DNA of 64,000 nucleotides from Lanius collurio. Taxonomy: Eukaryota > Chordata > Aves > Passeriformes > Laniidae. The DNA lies in contig JACBWW010000015.1 of NCBI GenBank assembly GCA_020086605.1, positions 10,536,988 to 10,600,987 on the forward strand, in the 5' to 3' direction. The notes under the pieces were generated by a model, which saw only the letters and a list, made by a program, of their open reading frames with translations, made no database searches and had not been told where the DNA came from. The number at the start of each line of letters is the position of its first letter. The stretch's first letter is position 1. A program made the translations under genes and the position numbers. Positions 50,291 to 61,272 of this stretch are shown one piece after another.

Positions 50291-51411
50291 GAGGATAATT
50301 CATGTCACATAACTACAGATACTATAGACTTTACACTGAAAAATAAATACCTCAAGAATCAACATAACTTTTATTTGGATGCTTCCCCACACCTTCAAAT
50401 TAGAGGATTTGGGTGGTTTTTTTTCCTTGTCATTCAAAAGAAAATACAATATGTCACTGTCTGGAAGCCAAAATTTAAGGAGGTTTTAGAGGTTCCTTTA
50501 TTATTTTGTTTTATGTTGTCTAATATGTCATATGTTGTTCATATGTAATAAGTACTTTAGGTCAAAATACATAATATTTAAGCATGGGCTGCTTTCAATC
50601 AAGTCATGCTAGGTAACTGTCAGGAAAAATAGAATTGAAAAATAATTTCAGTTCAGTTACCATTATTTGCTTTAGTTGGGATACTTTCAGTTAGTATTAT
50701 TAGCAAGTGATTGGATGGAGTTTTAGATTTATCTTGGTTTTAAAAGTGAAATCATTTGCAGTATGTGTTATACAGAGAGGACATTTGGCATGGCCATAAT
50801 GTGTTATGGCGTGCTGGAATATTTGTACTGTTGCAGAAACAACCAGAAGGAGTGGAGTACAGCTGTGCTATCAGCCTGCTGTTAGGGATAATCCGTCATA
50901 TCTGCTTAGATACATGGCTTTTCATCATGCAATGCAGCAACAGCCTTTGTTTCTGTCCTGTGGCTGAAAAAATGTCTTTTGAATTACATTCACTATAAGA
51001 CAGGATTGGGGAAAAATAAAAGTAATTATTTTTGTTGACCTTATTTTTGTGCTGATCCTTATTCCTCCGGAGAAAGTTTTGTGAAGCCTAGTGTTTTGGA
51101 ATCCTTAGAAATATAGTGGTGAACATTAACACAGATTTCATAAAGAGTTTGTGTGAAAGTTTTCTTGGGCTGGTACAGGAGAGTAAATCAATCTTCATGT
51201 TTAATGACCAGTGCATCCACTTAAAAAGGACTGTCTTCTTTTGTTCATTTCCAAACTGGAAATGTATTGTGCATTTCAGTGTAGGGACAGGTCAGATATG
51301 AGCAGTAGAAATTCATAAGTTACTTATTTATTGACCTTAAAGCAATATATAATTGAGCCTGCAATGTAGATCATGTTTCAGATTAATTTGTACAATTAAT
51401 TGATTTTTCAG
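50291..51411. other. Unassigned AT-rich DNA
   Basis: No repeat or gene was recognised. It ends in a pyrimidine-leaning tract (TGATTTTTCAG) that would serve as the splice acceptor of the candidate exon at 51412. Confidence 0.5.
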
Positions 51412-51534
51412 ACTCTTCAAAATAAGGATTTAATTGCTAATGTAGAGCAGAATTGGGATGAACTGTCATTCATTGATATTGCATTAACAAAGCAGGGAAA
51501 ATCTGCAGCAGTTATTGAAATCTTTAATTCCAGA
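51412..51534 (+). CDS. Possible internal coding exon (weak candidate)
   Basis: An AG acceptor (TGATTTTTCAG, ending 51411) and a GTATGT donor (51535-51540) bound 123 nt, exactly 41 codons, open in phase 0. The predicted peptide starts TLQNKDLIANVEQNWDEL and ends AAVIEIFNSR; it is hydrophilic and balanced, unlike the leucine- and phenylalanine-rich frames common in this AT-rich DNA. The frame is closed by TAA at 51397-51399 upstream and TGA at 51553-51555 downstream, so it could only be an internal exon. I do not recognise the protein and saw no partner exons. A 51-codon open run is common by chance here, so splice sites and composition are the only support. Confidence 0.2.
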
Positions 51535-51540
51535 GTATGT

Positions 51541-53697
51541 TCACTTTCAGTCTGAACACTTGTTAAGAAGAAAACATGTTTAAATATGTCCTCTTATCCA
51601 CTTTTCTAAGCTTCTTTTCTTCTGAATACCCCTACAAATAAAATATATAGGTAGATATAAAAAGCAACAACTGTTGTGATTAGGTTGTTGTGTATGATCA
51701 TCACATAGTATATGAATTATAAATATGCTTGAAATGCTGGTGACAGCTTGAAACAGTTTTCAGATATTTTTTGAATATCCATATTCTTTCATTCAATTTT
51801 TTGTTTTGCATGTTTGGTTTTTGGAAGCTTGCAAACATAAAGAAAAAGTCCAAATTAAAAATAACACTATGTCTATAACCTCTTTATAAATGTCATTTCA
51901 TAAACTGATTCCATTGGAAGCTTTGTCTACATTTGTATCTTCGGTAAAGACTACAACAAAATGGAATAAACATGGATCTTTCAAAATAGTTTGTAGTTTT
52001 GGGCATATGAATTAAAATACCACAAAAGGAATGGTAAATTTAATTTATAGGTAAAAACTGTCATTAGTGAAAAGAGATATTTGATATTCACAACATTAAT
52101 GGGGTCATAACTTATCTACTTCTATTTTAGGCAGTGAATAAGAAGGAGTGGTCAAAAGCAAGAGACATGGTTTTGATTTTTATTAATCCATTGTTATGTT
52201 TGATTTGACTAAATAGCATGATCAAGTAACACAGTTTTGAGTTGGCTTTTGCTTTGCCATTCTCCATTAAAAGAGTCAGTGAGTATCCTTTGCATTTAAC
52301 ACAGAATAGACCAATTATCCTGACCAGACTTATGTGTTTTGATTCTGAATCCAAATCAGACACAAAGAGTGGTCCTCTACCACTCTTTGTGGTGGAGCAC
52401 AATAGAGCACTGATGCAAAAATATAGTTCACGAGCCCAAAATTCTTTTTAAGATGTGGGGGTGGGAAGTGGGGTGTGGAGGGAGGCGAAGTAATGGAAAC
52501 TTCTCTGGAAATTCAGGTGAAAGTGCATGGTATCCCCTTCACCACAGAGTTAATTAAATTAGAATCTCTGGTGGAGTTATAGATGTACTTCTGCTTTGTC
52601 AGGAATTTCATGGTAAGATAAGCACAGCAATTACTATGTCCTGATATATTCCATACTTCAGAATAACAATAGTATAATAATGTTAATTAAACAAAAGTGC
52701 ATTTTCATTTCATTGTTTCTACAGTCCAGAGGTTATATTTGAAGACATACTATGTAGTTATTTGACTGCCTGATTCCCTTTATATCCCTTTATATATCCT
52801 TTTATAGTGAACTGGGGGGAAAAAAGTGTTTCTTTCATAGTTTAAACATATATAAATTTATCTTTGATAATTAGAAACATAATGTAAAGTGAGAACGCTA
52901 CCCAATTTTCAACAATTCCTCAAGCTTAACATATGAAATATAGACTAAAAAGAGAATATTTATTACATATCTACATACATTACATATTAAAATTAAAGCG
53001 GTATTTTTATTACTGTGTTCATATAAACAAATAACAGTATGTGTATAAAATGCTGATTTAAATTTAAAATTGAAGGATTTGTCAATATGCTATCATGAGA
53101 TAGCTTTTTTCTAGATTGGTGGGGAAAGTTCCATTAATATTCATGAAGCAATAAATTAATTTTAAGGTGCTAATTAAATTTAATTTTTTGTCCCTCATTG
53201 AAAATATTACCTTTAAATTACCATCAAAAACAGTGAGAAAACTAAATAACATACTTCATTGTGATTTTCCTTTGAATTCTTTGAACTTAGAAATGCGTTT
53301 TATGTATATATTTCAGCATAAAGTCATCAAAATTTGGGATTAAAATTTTCTGCAGGATTAGTTCTTTAAAGTTCTTTAACGAAAGTTTAGTAGTTTCTGT
53401 ACTGTAAGAAGAGTCAGCACATCTCTTCTGTCAGAGTTGCAGGCAAATGTTATCACTCTTCAGGTAGTAACAGAGGTACACCTAGGTCTTTTTTCAGATG
53501 CTCTCCCCCTGTGTAGCAGCTAATATCTTTAGAACACCAAGGGCAATAGAAAGGGGTAATGAGTTCCACTGGCAGGTCCAGGTTTTACACTGAAACCTTG
53601 ATGTTGGAACCAACATTTTCAGTTACTGTGACTCAGAACTGGAGCCAGAATAGATACATTTAACTCAGAACTGTAACGTTTCAGACATTTTTCATTA
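51541..53697. other. Unassigned, very AT-rich DNA
   Basis: Contains a G-rich motif at 52457-52482, a CCTTTATAT duplication near 52777-52806 and, near 52640-53340, one of the most AT-rich stretches of the window, with repeated TAATTA/ATTAAT homeodomain-type cores at 53130-53190. No gene was recognised. Confidence 0.5.
52457..52482 (+). other. Predicted G-quadruplex motif
   Basis: G runs of 5, 3, 4 and 3 with loops T, AAGT and TGTGGA fit the G3+N1-7 rule. It stands out in a strongly AT-rich background. Confidence 0.6.
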
Positions 53698-53703
53698 ATA
53701 TTG
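53698..53703 (+). repeat. Target-site duplication ATATTG, left copy
   Basis: Matches GTATTG at 53990-53995 at five of six bases. Six bases is typical of ERVK (beta-like) insertions. Confidence 0.5.
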
Positions 53704-53989
53704 TGTTGTAATGAGGGGAATCCTTACAACAAGTATAAGACAGCGATGAACTTGGAAGGAAAGATGAAGCGATATTTCTTTAGATGTTCAGAGATGATTT
53801 ATTCCTCCAGCCACATCTCTGGAGTTCCCAGGCAGACCCCAGCCATGGGACCCTCTCTTTTTTGGGCCCCAGGCACACAGCCCACCCAATCAGGAACAGG
53901 CATGGGGCACACATGACATGGGGACAGGGACAGACCTGTACCCTGCAGGGTCCCTCCCCCCCGGGATTTCAGGGGGAAGCACCTCCACA
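53704..53989 (-). mobile_element. Short GC-rich solo LTR, minus orientation
   Basis: A 286-bp GC-rich block in AT-rich DNA. Read on the minus strand it starts TGTGGAGGTGC (53989 leftwards), holds a CAAT-type element (CCTGATTGGGTGGG, near 53880-53893), a polyadenylation signal AATAAA at 53798-53803 and ends ...TTACAACA, giving TG...CA ends. Near-matching 6-bp duplications flank it (ATATTG and GTATTG). No viral coding sequence is adjacent. I do not recognise the family; ERVK-like is inferred from duplication size. Confidence 0.6.
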
Positions 53990-53995
53990 GTATTG
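53990..53995 (+). repeat. Target-site duplication GTATTG, right copy
   Basis: Pairs with ATATTG at 53698-53703, one mismatch. Confidence 0.5.
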
Positions 53996-56168
53996 TACTT
54001 AGTGGGTGGTAAAATTTCATGAAATAACATAACCTATATAAACGGCTTCTATATGTTTTGGGAAAGTACAGCCATAAGTAAATAACACTAATGATTCAGT
54101 CCAAGTTGCTTAGCTAAATGTAAATGAAGAAACTTTAAGTACAAAGTATGAAGAGCTGTATTTACATACAAAATCTGTTTTACAGATTATGTGCTGATCA
54201 CAACCAGTACAAAGATCAAAGAGTGTGACGTTTTTTAACCAGCTTTCTACCCTCTCCAAAAAGAATTCCTAATTTACTTTGATAAACTAGAAAATACTAG
54301 CTTAAACAAAGCAAGCATCAGGTCTTTGCTAAGTTAAATAATTAAATAATTTTGACTTAATATGAGACCCATAGCTAGCAATAGCTCCTGGTGTAAGGGT
54401 GACAACAATCAGCTGGGCGCAGGCTGGAGGCAGTCGGCAGAAGATGTATGCTCACGTCCAGGCTGTAAATATAGGTTATGGTTTTCTTTCAAATTCTTTT
54501 CCTTCTCTAAGATTGCTTACAGGTGTCTAAATTGTTTGGTCTGACCTCTAGCTCAGTTTTCCTAGATATAACTCACATCTGCTTGCACAGGATTTTTCCC
54601 CGTGGTTTTATTTGTTTTGATTGGAAGATAATGCAAAGTTTCAGTAATAATATCACAGGAGTTTTTAAAGCTATGTGGGAATAGGTGTACACATTTTCAA
54701 ATAAAAAGAAAGCAAATTGTGTATTTCAAACAACTACTATTTGAAAGTAATTTTACTACATTCTTTTCTTTTTCCTGACATTTAAAGGTGCAGAAAAATC
54801 ATTAGGTCTAATATTATTACAAAAATAAAGTGTTTGGAAGAACTGCTTCAGATGAAAATTGCTCTTTTCCATCGATTTGAGAAGGTGAACAAGTCCTAGG
54901 ATCATGGCCTATATATTGCTCTGGTTTTATATGATTAATTGACTCTCATGTAATAATTCTAATCTTATGCAGGCATAATTTCCTAAGTGGTCTGTGCAAA
55001 AAAAAGTATAGAGTATCTTAAGAAGTATGGGGTTTAGAGGTGTTTTTTTTTTTCCATTGGTTTGTTTTCAGGTCTATCTCTAACAATGTGAATTTTTTAA
55101 TGTAGAAATAAAAATTCCTTCTCAGTTTTCATAGCTGACAGCAAAACATGTGTATGTTCTCCAATGAGTGCTACTACCTAAAAGCCACTAAGATACAATG
55201 TCTAAGTAGCATCAATAACTCTAGTGTTCTCAGAGAAAACAAAAGGTATTAAACCAGCAGGAAACAGAAAAAACTAATTCAGAATATTATATTTGTTCAG
55301 TTTCGGGGCTGGAGAAAAGGCTGTCTCCCAGTGAAATACTAGATCAAGTGAGACAAATGATTTTTAGGTATTATAATATCAAATAAAAGATGTTGTTTTA
55401 AGACAGTTACTCTTGTAGAGGCTTTAAAGGAAAAGAAAATAAGAAATCCAAATCTGATCTTACTGGTATAATATACATTAAATACAGTGTACTAGACCAA
55501 CACCAGAAATGGTGAGAGCAGATAAATAAAACCCAAATCCTGTGTTTGTAGTGACTTCTTATCTTTCATTTACTTTACTCAAAGTGACTAGTAAGTGAAT
55601 TGTATCCAGATTACTTGTAGGAAACAGCCTGAGTTATTGTCAATCCATTTATTTTCCTTCTGTTTTCCTAACAGGATTAAGAATTGAGATGGAAAAGTGA
55701 GGCATAGGTTGTGTGGAAAACCTAGGAGTTTTGTGCCTAAATATAGCATCAGGCTCCAAGTGAAATGCCAGTGTATACCTACTCACAGAAGTCAGGATAA
55801 AGACTAGTGCACACTCAGTCTTGTAAGACTGACTAACAAAATCAGATTTGAGAAGCAACCTATAAAGATTCAGATCTAAATAGATCTAAAACAGGATTTG
55901 TTCCTGATGGTCATTTATTAAAGACCAAAAGTTTTCGTCCTCTGATATTATGACTGTAGGAAAAGAAATGGAGTTTTTCATTTGTATACATTTACACCTT
56001 TATAGTTGAGAAGAAAATCTGGCTCAGACTTTTGCTTTGATAGCCCCTGGATAAGAACATAATCTCCATCCTCAAAATTGATGCACATTTTGATTTCTCC
56101 TGGCTAGCAGCACTTATAGCCATCTGTTAGACTGGCAGTACTCCTAGGCCAAGATTCTTCTGCCAGTT
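53996..56168. other. Unassigned AT-rich DNA
   Basis: No gene or repeat was recognised. A slightly GC-richer patch near 54390-54460 has no identifiable content. Confidence 0.5.
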
Positions 56169-56250
56169 TAAAAATGGCATGAAGGAGCAACTGGTGGAAA
56201 GAATCAATTAAAAAATGGTGTGAAGGTGCAACTAGTGGAAAGAATCAATT
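56169..56250 (+). repeat. 41-bp tandem duplication
   Basis: Two adjacent copies, period 41, both containing GGAAAGAATCAATT. They differ at a handful of positions (for example GGCATGAAGGAGC and GGTGTGAAGGTGC), so the duplication is not very recent. Confidence 0.85.
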
Positions 56251-59200
56251 TCCATCTCTTCTCCTTCTTGTGGTAGCCTTCGTCAGATATCCCTATAAAA
56301 TTTGTTACTTTTTTTTTTCCTAATTGTTTTAAGTGTTTCTAGTCAAAACCAAGGCTAATTACAGAAAGTTAATTACGCATGTACCTCTTTAACCACTATT
56401 AATCTTAGACCTCTACGATTTTTTTTTTTGTCAGATTATATTTGAGCTTTATAAAAGTTAAAAAAAGAGGATGAAGTTTAAAAAAATAAGGCAAGGAAAG
56501 CACTAGGAACTCCATAAAATGTTTATTTAATGGCTCAAGTTGTGTTACAGAGTCACTTTTTTTTTTCTCCTTTTAAGTAAAGTAAAAATTCATTTTATAT
56601 TAAGACTTTCTGTGGGAAACATAGCCCTCATTTTTGCTTCTAAGAAAAGACATTAGCTTTAGCACTATTCTTCCGATTGAGCCTTTTATATCACATACAG
56701 CATAAATTCTGAATAAGTGCAGTTATTATTGAAGCATCAAAAAGACTCTGCTTCTGATTACCTAAAAAGAGGTATGCAAACAAATTTTCTCCACAGGCTG
56801 CCTTGAAGAAAAAGGTTTATTCTAGACCTGTAGCACTGAAGCATTTCAGCTATAAAGCTTTTAGCTATTTTAAACACTTTCAGAAATTTTTGTGATTGTT
56901 CTTTAATGTAGGAATACTTCAGCTGGTCATACATGGCATAGAGTGATAAAATAAGAGTCAGGCATTCACTGTCTGCCATCTGGCTTAGCACTTAAAAGAA
57001 ATGAATGTCTGCTACACATGGCAGTCACAGTATGGCCTCAGACTGTAGGCAGACACAGTCATCTTTAAATCTTCCATAGGGGACACAGTGCCAGGCAAGC
57101 TTGCTGGTACTGAAGGAAATGTTGGGAACAGAAGCAACCAAACAATGGGTGACTACTGCTAATGAAACTGGTTTGGTTCAGAAAATGTTTCCACTGTGAG
57201 AAACTTTTCCAGCTGTGAGAAGATGAATGCAGCATCTCTCTTATCTGCAACTAGACTAATTTAATGTATATTCCATGGAATTTGACAGCATCAAATGTTT
57301 ATTTTGAGACTAATTCACAGCTTTGTCTTCAATTAACAACCTGGTCTTGCTAGTTTCTTTGTGCAACACTCAGTTCTACTCTAAATTAACAACTCTATTT
57401 GAAGAGTTTCTGCTTTCAGTTTCATTGAGTACATCTTCATTGAATACATCTTTTGGGAATGCCTTTATTTTAAACTGTTACAGTTTCCTAGTTTTATTTT
57501 TACAGAGAACTGTTCTGCATTCTTAAGTGTTTCATTTTCAGACTGTTATGTTTCGTCATTAATGTTCTTAATGCCCCTTGCTGAATCACTGTCTCACTTT
57601 TACTGTCTAACATGCACCAAGCTCTCATTCATTTATCTCATTGCAATGAAAATTTGTGACTGTGACATAAATTGTACTGATACAAATCAATCTGCTGTTA
57701 TCCTGTATACACTGGCATTAATTGATTGGTTTGTTAGTATTTATTTAATTGCTTAAGTTATATAGTTGTGGCAGATCTTATGCAATGGCAGTAGGCTTAA
57801 ATAGACCTGTTAGGAAAAGAATTAAATTCTGAAAAAATAATTCAGGAAAAAATTCCACTCACAAGATATTTTATAGTGTGACACTCCTAAAAAATAAATC
57901 AGAAACCTGGTCACTACAACTAGCTGCATAATTGGCTAAGTCATAATAATTAAGTAGTTGTCCTATGACAGCTTTGTATGTCTTTAATTCAGTGAGGATT
58001 CTTTGGGGTTTTTTTCAGGCAGTTATTTCTTGAGTACAAGAAATCTTTATTTGAAATTCGCCTATTTTTTTTTTTTTGTCGCTTTGTATAATCCATTTTA
58101 AAGTATGAATGATAGTTTATCTTCCACATGAAAGAAAAAATTATTTACCGTCATCTATTTTTTAGCCAAGAATGATTAAACAAGTAATGTTCTCCATGAG
58201 ACATGCCTTAGGCCAAGAGGGTTGAAAATGAAGTGTAAAGGATGGTGTAAAGACAAACAAGAGCGTGACAAAGATTAGTATTGTTTTCAATGGAAAAGAT
58301 GTGTGGAACTTGGGAGACAGATTAGAGAGGGACCTAGCTGAGAGGATAACTACTGCAGCCAGACACAAATACCCTCTGATTACATAGAGCAAAATACTGA
58401 TGCATGTGGAGAGTTGTGCCTGCACAGCACAGGTTCATAGCCCAGAAATCACTATGGGATGGGGTTCAGTTCAGTCAAATGTGATGGACTGTTAATTCTT
58501 GTGGACTGTGCTAGAGTGTGGTTATTTCAAGAGCTTGTTATTTCAAAAGAGTTGTTGTATTGCAATTAGCAAAAATTCCAGGATGCTCAGCTTTACATAG
58601 CAGAATCTTAATGATAATTAAGATGTCATACAAAATCATACATGCTTTGGAAGATCACTTTAGCCCTTTTGTGATTGTGTACGTTCTTCAAACCAAAAAT
58701 TAACAGAAGAATATTTATAAGTAGGTATTTCTTGGTGTGAGAAACTGTCAGAATTGTTTCTAATAATTGAATAAGAAGAAAGCTGAAGCAGAAAGTGATT
58801 GAATAGTTTGTGCAGGTGGATAGAGACAGCTCTAAGTTGCATTTGAAATGCAATAAATAATCATTCCTGGAACAGAGGAACCATATTTCTCAACAGTAGC
58901 TTGAAGCTGTGTATGCAAAATAGTAGTCTAACAGTGCTTGTAACATAAACCTTGCTCACTATTGGTATAACTATTCCTTCAGATGAGAATCTATTGTTTC
59001 CAGTACTCCACAGTATGTTTTATATCACATTCAGTTAGTGAACAAGCACTTTCCAGCCATTCTTCCCATTTGCTAGGGCTTCTTCTCTGAAAGAAAGGAA
59101 AATACGAAAGTTGATTCCCAGTTTTAATGTCTTGAGTTCTGAAAGATTGAAGGGATTTTGGGTACTAAATACTCAATCACTATTTTTATGGAAAAAAATA

Positions 59201-59957
59201 GCTCTGTCTGCATATGTGTATGGGGAGTCTGTGTAGAGAAAGAAGAGAATGAATCTAGTCTTACCAACATGAGTGATTATACTATCCTCATGAGAATTTA
59301 TAGACAAAAAAGGCTACGCTTTCTCAGATATAGTTTTAAGATGTCAATTTTCTAATGTATTTCAAATATTTGTATCTGTGCTTTTATATGCTCCTCAGAA
59401 TAGGAGCAAAGTAAAACACTTCCTTTTTTTTTTTATATGACCAAGACCGGGAACACTTGATGCGTAATTCTAGTCTTCGTTTTACTCAGAGGAAAGATAA
59501 GAATGCAGTAAGTTAAGCTTTGTCTCTCATGTCTGTATCCTCAGACACCTCGTATATCAAAGGCTTCCAAAAGATCTAAAGAAACAAAAATGAATCCTTC
59601 CTTCTTGATGATTGAAAAAAATAATTGAAGTGTGAGACTACTACTGATGCTGTATACCACTGCATTGGAAATCTGGATGTATAGAGGCAAAAAAGTCTCA
59701 GAATGTCCAAGTATAGCCAAATATATTTAAATACAATCTTAATCTTGTTGTTAGTTTTCTAATTAAGATAACATAAAAGTGAAATTTTTGATATGAGGAG
59801 ACTCACTCTGGCAGGAGGAGGCAAAAAACCCCAATCATTTGTGAATAAATGCTATATGCTTTAAGAATGACTTTGTCAATTCAACAAACTCAAAAATTCC
59901 CCTAAGGATTCAATGTGTACACAAATCTGCTTTTGGGTAGCTGATTTCTTAAATTAC
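56251..59957. other. Unassigned AT-rich DNA
   Basis: No repeat was recognised. A weak minus-strand exon candidate at 56762-56990 is described among the findings. Other open frames are below 90 codons. Confidence 0.5.
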
Positions 59958-60012
59958 TCCCTCTTTCATTCTTTCCTTCCTTCCTTCCTTCCTCCCTCCC
60001 TCCTTACTTTCT
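59958..60012 (+). repeat. (TTCC)n pyrimidine microsatellite
   Basis: About five TTCC units followed by TCCC units inside a longer C/T-only run. Confidence 0.9.
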
Positions 60013-61145
60013 GTTCATTTGTCAATTTTTTAATGTATTAGCATACTTTCATATCTCCGCTGGTTATGTCTACAGATTTCTTTGACATGTCAAAGGAGAA
60101 ATGAGTTCAAGTTCTTTAAGCAACTGCTGCAGAAAAGGAAATTATTTATTCTTTGGCTCTTGCTTATTTGCAAGGCTCTCGTACATTTGGTTTAACTGTA
60201 GAGTAAAATTTATTTGGACCAATTTCTTCCACTCTCTCATGAAGAATAATGTTTGTATAGGGTGATATTTAGAAAATGTGGCGTACAATACCACATTAAT
60301 TCAAAATGATTACAAAGCTTTTATTGTGAGTACATATTAACCTGTTAAACAAGAAATTATACAAATATTTGCAAATAATGCTACAGATCTTATAATTTTA
60401 TATACTTCTATTATACTGTATTTTAAGCAACCACACATTCTAAAGAGTTGCAAGACACTTTTGGTGGATTTTCTCTTATTTTGGTGCTGAAAGTGGCAAA
60501 ATATTTACCTCATTTGTTTGTTTATTTTTCCCTCCACTGGGTTCAATGAATTTGTAAAATGACAGATGCTTGTTTGATGTCAACATCAAAAACATTTCCC
60601 TTGAATGTCTGTTTTCAAAAAAATAAACTAGTGATTTCCAGGTGTAGTCCCTATCCAGCCACAAAATATAAACAGAAATCCTAAATATAAGCTTCCTTTT
60701 TATGTTTTTAAATGTATATTTATAGAATTTTGTGTCAAAAATATAAATGCTAGACAACACACGCCTTCTGTAACTGTACTAAAAGTGTTTCTGGTTTAAA
60801 TCCAAGTAGGTGAAGGAGGCATTTGTAGGTTTTTCAAATCAATTCCTGGTTTTTGCGATGACTACATCTTGAAATTCAATTTTTAAATGACTGTTGCGTT
60901 GCTATCTCTCTACACAGTACATTTCTGCAACAACAGGAAGGAAGCTGATTGAAGCAATCAGATAGCTTGTTCTCTTATCAACAAAACAGACTTCATTATG
61001 AGGCATTCCCGTTTATCTAATTTCTTTCTGTAAATACTGTCTGAATGCAGTGTCAACCTCCTCTAGCTTAGTATGTCTACTGTTGCCTGTGGATAAATGC
61101 TCTTTACAAGTAACAACTATTTTATACTCACATATATAGGGGGAG
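60013..61145. other. Unassigned AT-rich DNA
   Basis: Nothing was recognised beyond short A/T tracts. Confidence 0.5.
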
Positions 61146-61272
61146 TGTGTATCTGTATATATATTTGTGTGTGTGAATATATATGTGTATATATATTTAT
61201 AGAATATACTGAAACATATTCATATGTATATATGAATGTGTGTGTATATATATATATATATATATACACACT
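61146..61272 (+). repeat. (TA/TG)n dinucleotide repeat region
   Basis: Interrupted TG, TA and CA alternation with a run of about ten TA units near 61244-61266. It is likely polymorphic. Confidence 0.9.

Noticed and set aside
58162..58425. Hydrophobic 87-codon minus-strand frame as a membrane protein
   Set aside because: Hydrophobicity follows from T-rich codons; there are no recognisable splice signals or homology, and similar frames are common in the window.
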